Below, piece by piece: positions 1 to 9,045 of a stretch of 64,000 nucleotides of DNA (its first letter is position 1; the number at the start of each line of letters is the position of its first letter). Origin of the DNA: Leisingera aquimarina DSM 24565 (lineage in GTDB: Bacteria; Pseudomonadota; Alphaproteobacteria; Rhodobacterales; Rhodobacteraceae); contig NZ_KI421504.1 of NCBI RefSeq assembly GCF_000473165.1, positions 868,596-932,595 on the forward strand, read 5' to 3'. The notes beneath the pieces were generated by a model. It ran no database searches, was not told where the DNA came from, and saw only the letters and a list, made by a program, of their open reading frames with translations. Position numbers and translations under genes: made by a program.

Positions 1-1695
1 CAACGGTTGCTGCAACAGATCGGACGGGCTGCAAATCAAGGACTTTTGAGTGTGGCGGCAAATGGGCTTGCTGGTGCGGATAGCGCTGTTGTATTGGATC
101 CTCTGGGCCGTACAGACAGGCCGTTGAACCCTTTGGACCACATTTCTGTGACCTCTGCAATCGATCGTGAAACCGGGCTAATGGCTGCCCTGACTGATGG
201 CAGCGGAGAAGCGGAGCATTGTTTGCAAGACCGTGATGTTGCCATCCATTCCTGGGGCAATGAAAGCTCGTTTGCGGATCAGATGGCACCGGTGCGCAGC
301 GCATTGGTCCGGGAATTTGATGATGTGAATCCAGCAAGTGTTTTTACGCTCGCACGGATGTATCTCTACTTCGGCTTTGGCGCCGAAGCCCGCTCCATTT
401 TGACTATTCTCCCTCCAGAAAATCAGGATGCGCCGGATATAGCCTTTCTCGAGGCAATGGCGATGCTGATGGATGGAGCGGTTCTGCCGGTTAATCACCC
501 GTTATCAGGACAGCAAGGCTGCGAAGGCGACAGTGCCCTGTGGGGCGCTTTGGCGGATGGTCTGGTCAAGAAGAGCGCCAACACCGACGCTATTCAGCAA
601 GCGTTTTCCAAAATGCCGACTCACCTGCGGGTGCACCTGGGGCCTCGGATCAGCAAGATGTTTGCCGAAGCCGGAGATAACCATATCGCCGAGGCAGTGC
701 TGAGAGCAGTTGACCGGACCGGGGTTGAGGACGTTCCGGAAATCAACCTTGCTGAGGCGGCGATTGCCGAATTGGCAGGCGATACCGAAAAGGTGGCCGA
801 AGAGCTGACCAGCGAGGTTGCAGAACGGAACGGAAATGCACCGGCCGCACTGATCGATCTGGTTGCTCTCAGCGTCAAGGAGCGCAAGGCGCTGTCTCCT
901 GACGTGCCGGATTTGATTGCCTCCTATGAACTTGAAAACCGCGATACAAAGCTCGGAGCAGAGTTGCGTCAGGCGCAGGTGGCCTCTCTAGCCCTGATGG
1001 GGCAGTTTCAGGATGCATTTCAAGAACTGAACAGCCTGTCTGAACAAGACGGCCCGAATGCACGGTCGGCGGCGCTGGAGCCGTTGATGCTGCTGTTGGC
1101 GGAACGTGCGGATGACGTGACATTTTTGCAGTACTCACTGGTTTTCTCCAGCCAGGCAAGCGCGACGGAAGCCGCATCGGTAGCACCGGCCGTCGCCCGC
1201 AGGCTGCTGGATCTTGGGTTTGCCGAACAAGCACAGGGCCTGCTAACCAAGCTTGCGCTGGAGCCGGAAAACGAAGCCCGCCGCCTGATGATGGCCGAGG
1301 CCGCGTTGGAGTTGGACAAACCGCATCGGGCCCTTGTTGAGTTGATGGGGCTGGAAGGTTCCGAAGCCAACCGGATGCGTGCGGCAGCCTTGTGGCGCAA
1401 TGGTGAATATGACCGGGCCGGAGAGTACCTTCTTGCGGAAGATGAGGCCGACGCAGCAGCCCGCGGGTTCTGGCATTCCGAAAACTTGGGAGCCATCGAA
1501 GCGATGGAGACTGGAGATGACGCGCAATTCGGTGCCGTTGCCTCTGTCACCACGCAAATTGGCGAAACCGCGCAAGATCCAGAGGGCCTGTCTCCGCTGG
1601 CTCACGCACGGGCCTTGGTTGAAAGCAGTGCAGGCACACGTGGCGGCATTGCTGATCTCTTGAACAAAGTTGGCACAGACTTGGAAAGCCCTTAG
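1..1695 (+). CDS. TPR-like helical repeat protein, 5' end cut by window
   Basis: The reading frame is open from the first base, so the N-terminus lies outside the window; the first possible start seen inside is a TTG at base 7. About 565 residues are visible, rich in Ala, Leu and Glu and made of paired amphipathic helices, for example around residues 110-135 and 390-470, where small residues recur as in tetratricopeptide repeats. I see no enzyme motif and no membrane segment in the visible part. It lies just upstream of flhA on the same strand but is separated by a strong hairpin, so it probably ends an upstream flagellar or motor transcript. A flagellar role is inferred from position only; the function is not recognised. 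Confidence 0.7.
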   Translation, partial: QRLLQQIGRAANQGLLSVAANGLAGADSAVVLDPLGRTDRPLNPLDHISVTSAIDRETGLMAALTDGSGEAEHCLQDRDVAIHSWGNESSFADQMAPVRSALVREFDDVNPASVFTLARMYLYFGFGAEARSILTILPPENQDAPDIAFLEAMAMLMDGAVLPVNHPLSGQQGCEGDSALWGALADGLVKKSANTDAIQQAFSKMPTHLRVHLGPRISKMFAEAGDNHIAEAVLRAVDRTGVEDVPEINLAEAAIAELAGDTEKVAEELTSEVAERNGNAPAALIDLVALSVKERKALSPDVPDLIASYELENRDTKLGAELRQAQVASLALMGQFQDAFQELNSLSEQDGPNARSAALEPLMLLLAERADDVTFLQYSLVFSSQASATEAASVAPAVARRLLDLGFAEQAQGLLTKLALEPENEARRLMMAEAALELDKPHRALVELMGLEGSEANRMRAAALWRNGEYDRAGEYLLAEDEADAAARGFWHSENLGAIEAMETGDDAQFGAVASVTTQIGETAQDPEGLSPLAHARALVESSAGTRGGIADLLNKVGTDLESP

Positions 1696-1726
1696 TATTT
1701 TCAGTGATCTGACAGAATGTTCACAC

Positions 1727-1763
1727 AAACAAAGGCCGCCCGGATCAAGGGCGGCCTTTGTTT
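1727..1763 (+). terminator. intrinsic terminator after the TPR-like gene
   Basis: A perfect 15-bp stem (1727-1741 with 1749-1763) encloses a 7-base loop. The arms are GC-rich in the middle, and the outer AAA/TTT pairs leave a short T run. It lies 32 bases after the stop codon. It should separate the upstream transcript from flhA. Confidence 0.8.
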
Positions 1764-2149
1764 GCGCTGATAACACTTTGTCAACGGGCTGCCGATAACG
1801 TGATGATCGGGTGAATCCTGATTTGGAACGGGCAGAATGCCGGAAAACTATATTTTACTTTGCCTGAAAGGGCTGATTCTGCGCGCAATAGGCGCAGAGT
1901 TCAGGACGCGCTCAGTACCGAGTGCCGTTCTGAATCCTCTCTTGATAAAGATTGACAGGCTCCGACTGCCGGCAACCGGTATCGCAAAGCCTGATCGTCG
2001 GCACCGGTTGGCTGGAAGACGGCTATTTGCGCGGCAACCGCAGGTGCTGACAAAGCCTCGGAAAACGGACATGCGCTTCAGATTGGGCCCTTGGGCACCT
2101 ATCCAGGCATTCCATCAGTTTGAATCTAGAAATTTGCGGGGCCTGAACT
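1764..2149. other. gap before flhA, no gene seen
   Basis: The stretch between the hairpin and the GTG start of flhA has no frame with flagellar or other recognisable coding character. A short frame at 1837-2157 on the plus strand has an unconvincing composition and no ribosome binding site. The promoter of the flhA operon is expected here, but I cannot point to a convincing -35/-10, sigma-54 or full CtrA box. Confidence 0.4.
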
Positions 2150-4243
2150 GTGCCTAAGCTTACCACTGAACAACTATTCAGTCCGACCGTCCTGCTGGCG
2201 CTGGCGTTGATGGCGATCATTGTAATGATGATCCTGCCGATGCCTGCCTGGGTTCTGGATGTTGGCCTGGCGGCCTCCTTTGGGCTTGCCATCCTGATCT
2301 TCACCATCACTCTGTTCATCGAACGGCCGCTGGATTTTTCCTCTTTTCCGACGATCCTTCTGGCCTCGCTGATGCTTCGGCTGTCACTGAATATATCCTC
2401 CACCAAACTGATCATCGGCCAGGGGCATTCCGGCACCGACGCGGCCGGCAATGTGATCGAAGGTTTCGCCCAGTTCGTGATGGGGGGCAGCGTATTCCTG
2501 GGTCTTGTGGTGTTCGGAGTGCTGTTGATCGTTAATTTCATGGTGATCACAAAAGGGGCCGCCCGGATGGCCGAAGTGGGCGCCCGTTTTGCACTGGATG
2601 GTATGCCAGGCAAACAGCTGGCGATCGACGCCGACATGTCAGCCGGTGCCATCGACCACCAGACCGCCAAGGAACGCCGTGAGCGTGATCAGCAGGAAAC
2701 CACTTTCTTTGGATCGCTCGACGGCGCGTCGAAATTTGTCAAAGGCGACGCCATTGCCGGGCTTTTGATCACCTTGCTGAACTTGGTCATGGGGCTGATC
2801 ATGGGCGTTCTGGTCCATGGCATGCCTGTTGGCAGCGCGTTTGAAACCTATGCCATCCTGACTGTGGGCGACGGCCTGGTGTCGCAGATCCCATCAGTGA
2901 TCATTTCAATTGCCGCGGCGCTGCTGCTGGCTCGCGGCGGTACCACCGGCGCCACCGATACTGCCCTGTTCGAGCAATTCGGCCGCCATCCCGCCGCGCT
3001 GACAACTGTTGCCGTGCTGATGGTCTTGTTTGCACTGGTTCCCGGTCTGCCATTTCTGCCCTTTGTGACCGGTGGCAGCGTGCTGGGCTACGCAGCTTTC
3101 CGGATGGCAAAGAAGAAGCAGGACGACGCAGAGGCGGAGATTGAGGAAAAGATCGAAGAAGCTGCAGACCCTACTGCAACCCGGCCATTGGGAGATATTT
3201 TGGATCTGGATGATCTGCATTTGGAGTTTTCCCCGGATCTGGTCAGCATGGTGCTTGATGCTGGCACCGGGCTTGATGCCCGCATTGCCAACATGCGGTC
3301 CCATATTGCCACCACCTTTGGCCTGATCCTGCCGGAAATCCGGCTGACCGATCAGCATGAGCTGGAAAGAGGCACCTATGTGGTAAAAGTGCAGGGGGTT
3401 GAGCAGGTGCGCGGCACTTTGCATCCCGATATGGTTCTGGCCTTGATGCCGGACAATCATGACGCGCTGCCGCCCGGCACTGATGTGACAGAGCCGGTCT
3501 ACGGCGCGCCGGCCCGCTGGATCTCTGCCAAGTCGCAGGAACAGGCTGCCTTGGCCGGGGCTACTGTGGTCACACCGCCGGAAATCCTGGCAACCCACCT
3601 GCTGGAGATCATCAAACAGAATTTCTCCCGCTTGCTGACACTTAAATCGCTGCGCCGCCTGTTGGATGAGATGACGCAGCTTTCTGATAACTTCCGGTCT
3701 GAGGCGAACCGCAAGCTGCTGGATGCGCTGGTGCCGGACAAGGTTCCGATGGATACGCTTCACTCGGTGTTGCGTCTGCTGCTGGAGGAGCGGGTTTCCA
3801 TCCGCAATATGCCGCTGATCTTGGAAACGATTGCCGAAGCCCGGCAGCACACCACCCAGCCCGAGCTGATCTGTGAACATGTGCGCCAGCGGCTGGGGTT
3901 CCAGCTGGTGGCCGAGATGAAACGCGAGGACGGGACCATTCCGTTGATCCAACTGGCGCCGGAGTGGGAAGACAAGTTTTCGACGTATCAAGTGGATGCG
4001 CAGGGTGCCGGGTTGGACATAGCCTTGCCGCCCGACTTGTTCAATATGCTTGCGGATGGGCTGACCGAGAAGCTGTCGGCAATCACCGACCAAGGTGTGT
4101 TTGCCGCGGTGGTGACATCGACCCGCCGCCGCCGTTACCTGAAGACCATTCTGAAATCACGGGGCATCACCAACCCGGTTCTGTCTTTCGAAGAAATCGG
4201 CCTTGAAGCGCGGCCTGCCCTGGTTGGAATGGTGCAAGCATGA
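2150..4243 (+). CDS. flhA: flagellar export apparatus protein FlhA
   Basis: FlhA is the large inner-membrane component of the flagellar type III export gate; its cytoplasmic domain docks substrate-chaperone complexes. The 697-residue length is normal for the family. Hydrophobic segments fill the first third (about residues 13-57, 65-83, 108-133, 198-225, 240-260 and 285-310). The family signature ARFALDGMPGKQ is at residues 145-156, and a soluble domain follows from about residue 330. The start is GTG at 2150, the only one that gives the usual N-terminus before the first membrane helix; the ribosome binding site is weak. The stop overlaps the fliR start (ATGA), so the two are translationally coupled. 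Confidence 0.97.
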   Translation: MPKLTTEQLFSPTVLLALALMAIIVMMILPMPAWVLDVGLAASFGLAILIFTITLFIERPLDFSSFPTILLASLMLRLSLNISSTKLIIGQGHSGTDAAGNVIEGFAQFVMGGSVFLGLVVFGVLLIVNFMVITKGAARMAEVGARFALDGMPGKQLAIDADMSAGAIDHQTAKERRERDQQETTFFGSLDGASKFVKGDAIAGLLITLLNLVMGLIMGVLVHGMPVGSAFETYAILTVGDGLVSQIPSVIISIAAALLLARGGTTGATDTALFEQFGRHPAALTTVAVLMVLFALVPGLPFLPFVTGGSVLGYAAFRMAKKKQDDAEAEIEEKIEEAADPTATRPLGDILDLDDLHLEFSPDLVSMVLDAGTGLDARIANMRSHIATTFGLILPEIRLTDQHELERGTYVVKVQGVEQVRGTLHPDMVLALMPDNHDALPPGTDVTEPVYGAPARWISAKSQEQAALAGATVVTPPEILATHLLEIIKQNFSRLLTLKSLRRLLDEMTQLSDNFRSEANRKLLDALVPDKVPMDTLHSVLRLLLEERVSIRNMPLILETIAEARQHTTQPELICEHVRQRLGFQLVAEMKREDGTIPLIQLAPEWEDKFSTYQVDAQGAGLDIALPPDLFNMLADGLTEKLSAITDQGVFAAVVTSTRRRRYLKTILKSRGITNPVLSFEEIGLEARPALVGMVQA

Positions 4244-5019
4244 ACCTGAACTTTCTGCCGCCAGAGCTTATAGTGCTGCTGGGGGCAGGATTCTGGCATG
4301 CTGCAATCGTATTTCTGCGGGTGTCGGCCATGGTATCGGTGCTGCCTGCGGTGGGTGAGCTGTATGTCCCCACCCGGGTCAAACTTGCAGTTGCTGCGGC
4401 CTTTACTTTTGTGGTGGCGCCTGCACTTCCGGCCCTTCCAGAGCCGGATGGAGCCATAGAATTTGCCCGGATTGCTGTTGCCGAAGCGATCATCGGCCTG
4501 GCAATGGGTATTGGTGTCCGGATCTTTGTTTTGGCGCTGCAGACGGCCGGTACAATGGCGGCGCAAAGCACGTCGTTGTCACAGGTTCTGGGCGGCATTG
4601 GCGCAGAGCCGATGCCGGCTCTGGGTGCCGTTCTGATGATTTCCGGTGTGACCCTTGCTGTCATGATGGGTCTGCATATCCGGGCGGCGGAATTGCTTAT
4701 TGGCTCTTACCAGCTGTTTCCTGCTGGTCAGTTTCCTGCGGCTTCCGGGTTGGCGGAATGGGGGGTGTACCGGGTTTCGCAAAGCTTTTCGCTGGCGTTC
4801 ACACTGGCGGCGCCTTTTGTCATTACAGCGGTGATTTACAACTTGGCGCTGGGCGTGATTAACCGGGCTATGCCGCAGCTGATGGTGGCCATGGTCGGCG
4901 CGCCGGCGATTACCTTCGGCGGTCTGTTTATCCTGATGGTCGGCAGTCCGATGATCCTGGATGTTTGGTCCAGGGCTCTGATGACCTTTATGTCGAATCC
5001 TGGAGGCGGCATGCCATGA
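4240..5019 (+). CDS. fliR: flagellar export apparatus protein FliR
   Basis: FliR is an integral membrane part of the export gate (FliP-FliQ-FliR) through which rod, hook and filament subunits pass. The 259-residue protein is hydrophobic throughout with about six membrane segments, as expected. The conserved early segment around residues 20-40 (RVSAMVSVLP) and the C-terminal LMVGSPMILD region fit the family. The start codon overlaps the flhA stop, and the stop overlaps the flhB start, giving an flhA-fliR-flhB unit. fliQ of the same complex is in the divergent cluster at 9762-10034; fliP is not in the window. Confidence 0.96.
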   Translation: MNLNFLPPELIVLLGAGFWHAAIVFLRVSAMVSVLPAVGELYVPTRVKLAVAAAFTFVVAPALPALPEPDGAIEFARIAVAEAIIGLAMGIGVRIFVLALQTAGTMAAQSTSLSQVLGGIGAEPMPALGAVLMISGVTLAVMMGLHIRAAELLIGSYQLFPAGQFPAASGLAEWGVYRVSQSFSLAFTLAAPFVITAVIYNLALGVINRAMPQLMVAMVGAPAITFGGLFILMVGSPMILDVWSRALMTFMSNPGGGMP

Positions 5020-6104
5020 GCGGCCAGGACGACGATTCAGACAAATCATTCGAGCCGACGGAACAGAAACTTCGCAAGGCCCGGGAGAAAGGCGAAGTTG
5101 CCAAATCTACGGATCTGTCCGTCGCCGCCGCCTATCTGGGTCTGATCATAGCAGTCTACACTGCCGGCAGCAGCAGCGTTGAGGGGATAGGCACTGCTCT
5201 GATGGCCTTTCTGGACCAGCCGGACAAGCTGGCCCCGCTGTTCTTTGAAGGGCCGGCTGCGGCACCTGTGGGCGGGTTCATCGGAAGTGCGGTGCGCCCT
5301 GCGCTGCCATGGTTTCTGGTTCCCTTTGCATTGGTTCTGCTGTCGATTGTCGGACAGCGTGCGCTGGTTTTTGCGCCCAGTAAGCTGGAGCCAAAGCTGT
5401 CTCGTATTTCTCTCATCTCGGGAGCCAAGAATAAATTTGGCAGATCCGGGCTGTTCGAGTTTTTCAAAAGTTTTGTGAAGCTGGTGCTCTATTCGATCTG
5501 TCTGGGCGTCTACCTGTCTTACCGGCTTCCGGACATGATCGCTTCGTCCGGCACTGGCCCGCAGTCAGTTGTCTTGATGCTGGCGCAGCTGGCGATGGAG
5601 TTTTTGTTTTTGGCGCTGCTCATCGCGCTATCGATCGGTATTGTGGATGCTGCCTTTCAACATGCGGAACACCACCGCAAGAACATGATGTCCCGGAAGG
5701 AGATCCAGGACGAAATGAAAGAATCCGAAGGCGATCCCCATATGAAAGGCCAGCGCCGTCAGCGCGGCCAGCAGATCGCGATGGGGCAAATGATGGCCGA
5801 TGTGCCCAAAGCCGACGTAGTGGTTGTCAACCCGACTCATTATGCGGTGGCGCTGCAATGGAGCCGCGAAAAGGGTTCCGCGCCTGTCTGCGTTGCCAAG
5901 GGGGTTGATGAAGTTGCCGCGGCGATCCGGCGTGTTGCCAATGAAAACGGCGTTCCGATTCACAGTGATCCGCCGACGGCGCGGGCATTGCATGCCACGA
6001 TTGAGATCGGCGGCGAAATTCTGGAAGAGCATTACGCACCGGTGGCGGCGGCCATCCGATTTGCCGAAGAGATGCGCAAGCGTGCTAAAGGAAAAATCAC
6101 ATGA
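5016..6104 (+). CDS. flhB: flagellar export switch protein FlhB
   Basis: FlhB sits in the export gate and switches specificity from rod/hook to filament substrates after self-cleavage. The autocleavage site NPTH is present at residues 272-275 of this 362-residue protein, close to the usual position near 270. Four membrane segments precede a charged cytoplasmic linker. I chose ATG 5016 because GGAGG lies at 5002-5006 with good spacing and because it makes the usual four-base overlap with fliR; a frame extension upstream to 4965 would run deep into fliR. The C-terminal KRAKGKIT end overlaps the next start (ATGA). Confidence 0.97.
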   Translation: MSGQDDDSDKSFEPTEQKLRKAREKGEVAKSTDLSVAAAYLGLIIAVYTAGSSSVEGIGTALMAFLDQPDKLAPLFFEGPAAAPVGGFIGSAVRPALPWFLVPFALVLLSIVGQRALVFAPSKLEPKLSRISLISGAKNKFGRSGLFEFFKSFVKLVLYSICLGVYLSYRLPDMIASSGTGPQSVVLMLAQLAMEFLFLALLIALSIGIVDAAFQHAEHHRKNMMSRKEIQDEMKESEGDPHMKGQRRQRGQQIAMGQMMADVPKADVVVVNPTHYAVALQWSREKGSAPVCVAKGVDEVAAAIRRVANENGVPIHSDPPTARALHATIEIGGEILEEHYAPVAAAIRFAEEMRKRAKGKIT

Positions 6105-6499
6105 AGCAGAAGATGCTGGATCAGATGGCGGCAGTGACTGCCGCGCAGTATATGCAGGAACATGCGAAAATACAGCCGGCTCTGGCCCGGGAGGCGCAGC
6201 TTCGCGGCCAGTTGGCTAAGCTGAACAGCCAAGTGCAGACAGTCCGGGAACAGGCAGACAGCGATCACACAATGAAGGCTTTGGGGGCAGATCTGTTGTG
6301 GCAGGGCTGGCATACCCGCACCCGGCGCCAATTGAACCTGGAGCTGGCGCAGGCCACGGCACAAAAGCTGCGGATGATGGATCAGCTGCGCAAAGCCTTT
6401 GGGCGCAAACACGCGGTGGAAACCATGGCGGCTTCCGAACGCAAGCGGCACAAGGCGGAGCAAGCAAAGGCCTTCATGGACCGGCTGTTGGACGGCTGA
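6101..6499 (+). CDS. FliJ-like coiled-coil protein
   Basis: This 132-residue, highly charged, Gln- and Ala-rich protein is predicted to be almost entirely helical, with two long amphipathic stretches (about residues 20-60 and 78-128). It starts on the flhB stop (ATGA), so it is co-translated with the export gate. FliJ is a roughly 145-residue antiparallel coiled coil that links the FliI ATPase to FlhA. No other fliJ candidate lies beside fliI in this window. Size, helix pattern and position therefore suggest a FliJ equivalent, but the sequence alone does not prove it; a plain conserved flagellar-operon protein remains possible. Confidence 0.6.
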   Translation: MKQKMLDQMAAVTAAQYMQEHAKIQPALAREAQLRGQLAKLNSQVQTVREQADSDHTMKALGADLLWQGWHTRTRRQLNLELAQATAQKLRMMDQLRKAFGRKHAVETMAASERKRHKAEQAKAFMDRLLDG

Positions 6500-6526
6500 G
6501 ATACCTTGAGTCTGGTGTAAACCAAA

Positions 6527-6554
6527 AAGGCCGGTCCCTTGCAGGACCGGCCTT
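6527..6554. terminator. bidirectional terminator between fliJ-like gene and fliL
   Basis: A perfect 11-bp stem (6527-6537 with 6544-6554) closes a 6-base loop between two convergent genes. An A run on the left serves as the U tract for the minus-strand transcript. Confidence 0.75.
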
Positions 6555-6581
6555 ACCTAGAATGGGTCTGCCGCTCGCGTG

Positions 6582-7079
6582 TCAGACGTCCTGCCGCGAT
6601 ATCTCCATGATCAAAACGTCATAGACACCTTTGCCGATATGTTTCTGTGCCGCCTCGCGCAGCGCTGTGCGCAGGGGCTCCAAGACATCTGAGCGGGTAA
6701 ACGCCCCGCGGAAACCGCCCATATTGGCGTGGTCGAAGAGAACTTGCAGGAAGACATCCCGCAACTTGGGCGCGTAGGAATGCACTTTCTCGGCAATGCC
6801 TTTCTTGACCTCAAGGCTGAGCGAGATCACCACCAGGGATGTCATCTGGTCGCGCTCCACAATCGGCACCACAAACTGGTCGCCGACTTTGATGTATTCG
6901 CGCTGGTTCTCTTCGCTTTCTTCGGCGGTTTCCACTTCTGCCTCTTCCGGGGCTGGCGCGGCCTCGCCTCCGGCTGCGGCTTGATTTTCTTCAGGCGGAG
7001 GCGCCAGCATGATGCCGGCACCAATGCCGCCCCCGGTGCCGATGATCAGCAGGATGACTGGAAGGAGTTTAGACAGCAT
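6582..7079 (-). CDS. fliL: flagellar basal-body protein FliL
   Basis: FliL is a single-pass inner-membrane protein that rings the stator units and supports motor torque. The 165-residue protein has one N-terminal membrane segment (about residues 4-26, rich in Ile and Gly), then an acidic, Ala/Pro/Glu-rich linker to about residue 60. The conserved periplasmic FliL domain follows, from YIKVGDQFVVPI to the end. It begins nine bases after the flgH stop and is the last gene of the minus-strand flgB-to-fliL run, ahead of the bidirectional hairpin. Confidence 0.9.
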   Translation of the reverse strand: MLSKLLPVILLIIGTGGGIGAGIMLAPPPEENQAAAGGEAAPAPEEAEVETAEESEENQREYIKVGDQFVVPIVERDQMTSLVVISLSLEVKKGIAEKVHSYAPKLRDVFLQVLFDHANMGGFRGAFTRSDVLEPLRTALREAAQKHIGKGVYDVLIMEISRQDV

Positions 7080-7087
7080 GGCAATCC

Positions 7088-7828
7088 TCAGAACGGCAGA
7101 ATGGCGTCGAGCAGCTGCTGGCCGTAGCGCGGCTGCTGAACGTCGGTGATTTGGCCACGGCCGCCATAGGACACACGGGCCGAGGCGATCTTGTCATAGG
7201 TGATCTCGTTCTGGCGGCTGATGTCTTGAGGCCGGACATAGCCGGTCACCAAAAGCTCGCGCAGTTCGAAATTCACCCGCAGCTCCTGGGTGCCGCTGAT
7301 AGCCAGCACGCCGTTGGGCAGAACATCGACAACGGTCGCCGCAACCCGCAGCTCCAGCTTTTCGCTGCGCTTGACGGATCCTTTTCCGCCCGCAGAACTG
7401 GAACTGCCCAGTTCCACCGCTTCGGCAGACGTGGCGCCTTCCGGCAGCTTTCTGTCAAGACGCTGCGGCAGGCCAAGAAGATGCGGCATGTTCAGGCTTT
7501 CGGACCCCGAGCGCGACCGCTGGGTGTCGTTGGAAATCTCCGCCTCCTCATCGATCTCGATCACTACCGTCAGGATATCACCGCGCTTGATCGCACGGCG
7601 GTCGCCCAGCAATGATTGCTGCGAGCCACTCCACAGTGAAGCGCCATCAACGGTGCGCCGGCTCTGTGTCTGCGCAGGCAGCCCCTGGTACAGCATCGCA
7701 ACATGCTCAGAGCTTTCATTGGCCGGGGTGAAAGAGGGTGGTTTGCCCATATGATCCATCCGGCCGCAGGCACCCAGAAGGACGAGCCCGAACAGCAACG
7801 GTTTGACGGGGGAAAATTTCTTTTTCAT
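7088..7828 (-). CDS. flgH: flagellar L-ring lipoprotein FlgH
   Basis: FlgH builds the L ring that acts as a bushing for the rod in the outer membrane. The 246-residue protein has a lipoprotein signal peptide with lipobox LGAC and lipidated Cys21. The conserved GDILTVVIEIDEEAEI segment is near residues 80-95, and the C-terminal GQQLLDAILPF ends as in family members. Its ATG overlaps the flgA stop (ATGA). Neighbouring flgA, flgG and flgF complete a rod/ring sub-operon; the P-ring gene flgI is not in the window. Confidence 0.96.
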   Translation of the reverse strand: MKKKFSPVKPLLFGLVLLGACGRMDHMGKPPSFTPANESSEHVAMLYQGLPAQTQSRRTVDGASLWSGSQQSLLGDRRAIKRGDILTVVIEIDEEAEISNDTQRSRSGSESLNMPHLLGLPQRLDRKLPEGATSAEAVELGSSSSAGGKGSVKRSEKLELRVAATVVDVLPNGVLAISGTQELRVNFELRELLVTGYVRPQDISRQNEITYDKIASARVSYGGRGQITDVQQPRYGQQLLDAILPF

Positions 7829-8250
7829 CAGTTTACCTCAACGGAACCGTCTGCCGCGATCCGCCCGGTTACGGTGGTGCGGGAATTAAGATTCATGACC
7901 CGGACTGGCTCACCTGCAGCGCCGCGTCCCAGGGCGCGGCCTTCGGCGGCAATGGTCAGGCCCCCCTGGCGGAAGGTCAAAGTGACCAGGTCATTGCGTT
8001 CAATGATGGCCGGCGGGCCGATGTCGCCAGCCCGCAACGGCCGTCCGGCGTACAGGGCGACGCGCGCTTCTTGACCGACAACCGCTGCCGGGTTTGACAG
8101 GGCACCAAGGATCTCGCCTTTTTTCAGGGCAAGGTCTTCGGCATTGACGATCGCCTTTGCGCGGATCGTACGCAGCGGGATCAAATATTCTGCCCAGGCG
8201 GGCGGCGCGCACAGCGCGGCGGCGGTCAGACAGGCAAGAGCAAGTTTCAT
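7828..8250 (-). CDS. flgA: P-ring assembly chaperone FlgA
   Basis: FlgA is a periplasmic chaperone for assembly of the P ring. A signal peptide ending near AWA (residues 17-19) precedes a short SAF-type domain with the motif VGQEARVALYAGRPLRAGDI, which is the conserved core. At 140 residues it is shorter than enterobacterial FlgA (about 220) but typical of alphaproteobacterial forms that lack the N-terminal domain. It overlaps the stop of flgG at its start and the start of flgH at its stop, so it is co-translated with both. Confidence 0.92.
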   Translation of the reverse strand: MKLALACLTAAALCAPPAWAEYLIPLRTIRAKAIVNAEDLALKKGEILGALSNPAAVVGQEARVALYAGRPLRAGDIGPPAIIERNDLVTLTFRQGGLTIAAEGRALGRGAAGEPVRVMNLNSRTTVTGRIAADGSVEVN

Positions 8251-9035
8251 CAGCGCACCTGTGTTGTTGCACCCATCATCTGGTCGACAGCCGAGATGAC
8301 CTTGGCATTCATTTCATAGCCTCGCTGCGCTTCGATCAGCTCAGTGACCTCGCGCACTGCATCCACCGAACTGGCCTCCAGATAGCCCTGGCGCAGGGTG
8401 CCAAGCCCGTCTTCGCCGGCCGTAGACACAGTGGCAGCACCAGAGGCCTCTGTTTCGGTGAACAGGTTGCTGCCGATCGCCTCAAGCCCTTTGGGGTTGG
8501 TGAAACCCGCCAGAGTGAACTGGCCCAACAGCTGGCCTGCCGAGGTTTCATCAAAGTACCCGTAAACTTCGCCCTCAGCGTTGATCGAGATACTGACGGC
8601 ATCATCGGGAATGGTGACTTCGGGAGAAACTGCGAAACCGTCCGACGTCACAATCAGCCCCTCGGCCGAGCGTTTCAGCGCGCCGTCGCGGGTATAGGCG
8701 GTCTGGCCGGAGGGCAGTGTGACCTCAAGGTAGCCTTTGCCGTCGATGGCGAGATCCAGATCATTGTTGGTCTGCTGCAGCGCGCCTTGCGACAAATGCA
8801 CCGAAACGGCGGCGGGGCGCACACCCAGGCCAACCTGCACGCCGGTCGGCAGCACGGTGCCATCCGATGCGTTGACACTGCCGGCCCGCGAGATCTGCTG
8901 ATAGTGCAGATCGGCAAACTCGGCGCGCCGGGCGTTGTAGGCCGTGGTGTTCATATTGGCGAGATTGTTGGAGATGGTCTCCACCCGCAATTGCTGAGCG
9001 CTCATGCCGGTCGCTGCGATTTTCAAGGCACGCAT
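8250..9035 (-). CDS. flgG: distal rod protein FlgG
   Basis: FlgG forms the distal rod of the flagellar shaft. The 261-residue protein has the rod/hook N-terminal signature (MRALKIAATGMSAQQLRVET, then the NNLANMNT motif near residues 23-30) and the matching C-terminal helix with VTELIEAQRGYEMNAK. The central DLAIDGKGYLEV region is typical of FlgG. It lies between flgF and flgA with a 10-base gap on one side and an overlap on the other. Confidence 0.97.
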   Translation of the reverse strand: MRALKIAATGMSAQQLRVETISNNLANMNTTAYNARRAEFADLHYQQISRAGSVNASDGTVLPTGVQVGLGVRPAAVSVHLSQGALQQTNNDLDLAIDGKGYLEVTLPSGQTAYTRDGALKRSAEGLIVTSDGFAVSPEVTIPDDAVSISINAEGEVYGYFDETSAGQLLGQFTLAGFTNPKGLEAIGSNLFTETEASGAATVSTAGEDGLGTLRQGYLEASSVDAVREVTELIEAQRGYEMNAKVISAVDQMMGATTQVR

Positions 9036-9045
9036 CTGGATTCTC

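Noticed and set aside
1990-2020. GGCAC...GGCT resembling a sigma-54 promoter upstream of flhA
   Set aside because: The spacing between GG and GC is one base short of the required distance.
1837-2157. Open frame of 106 codons before flhA
   Set aside because: No ribosome binding site, no motif, overlaps the flhA start, and the codon pattern is unlike the neighbours.
2906-4093. 395-codon open frame antisense to flhA
   Set aside because: High GC removes stops in this frame; the protein has no motif and flhA is certain.
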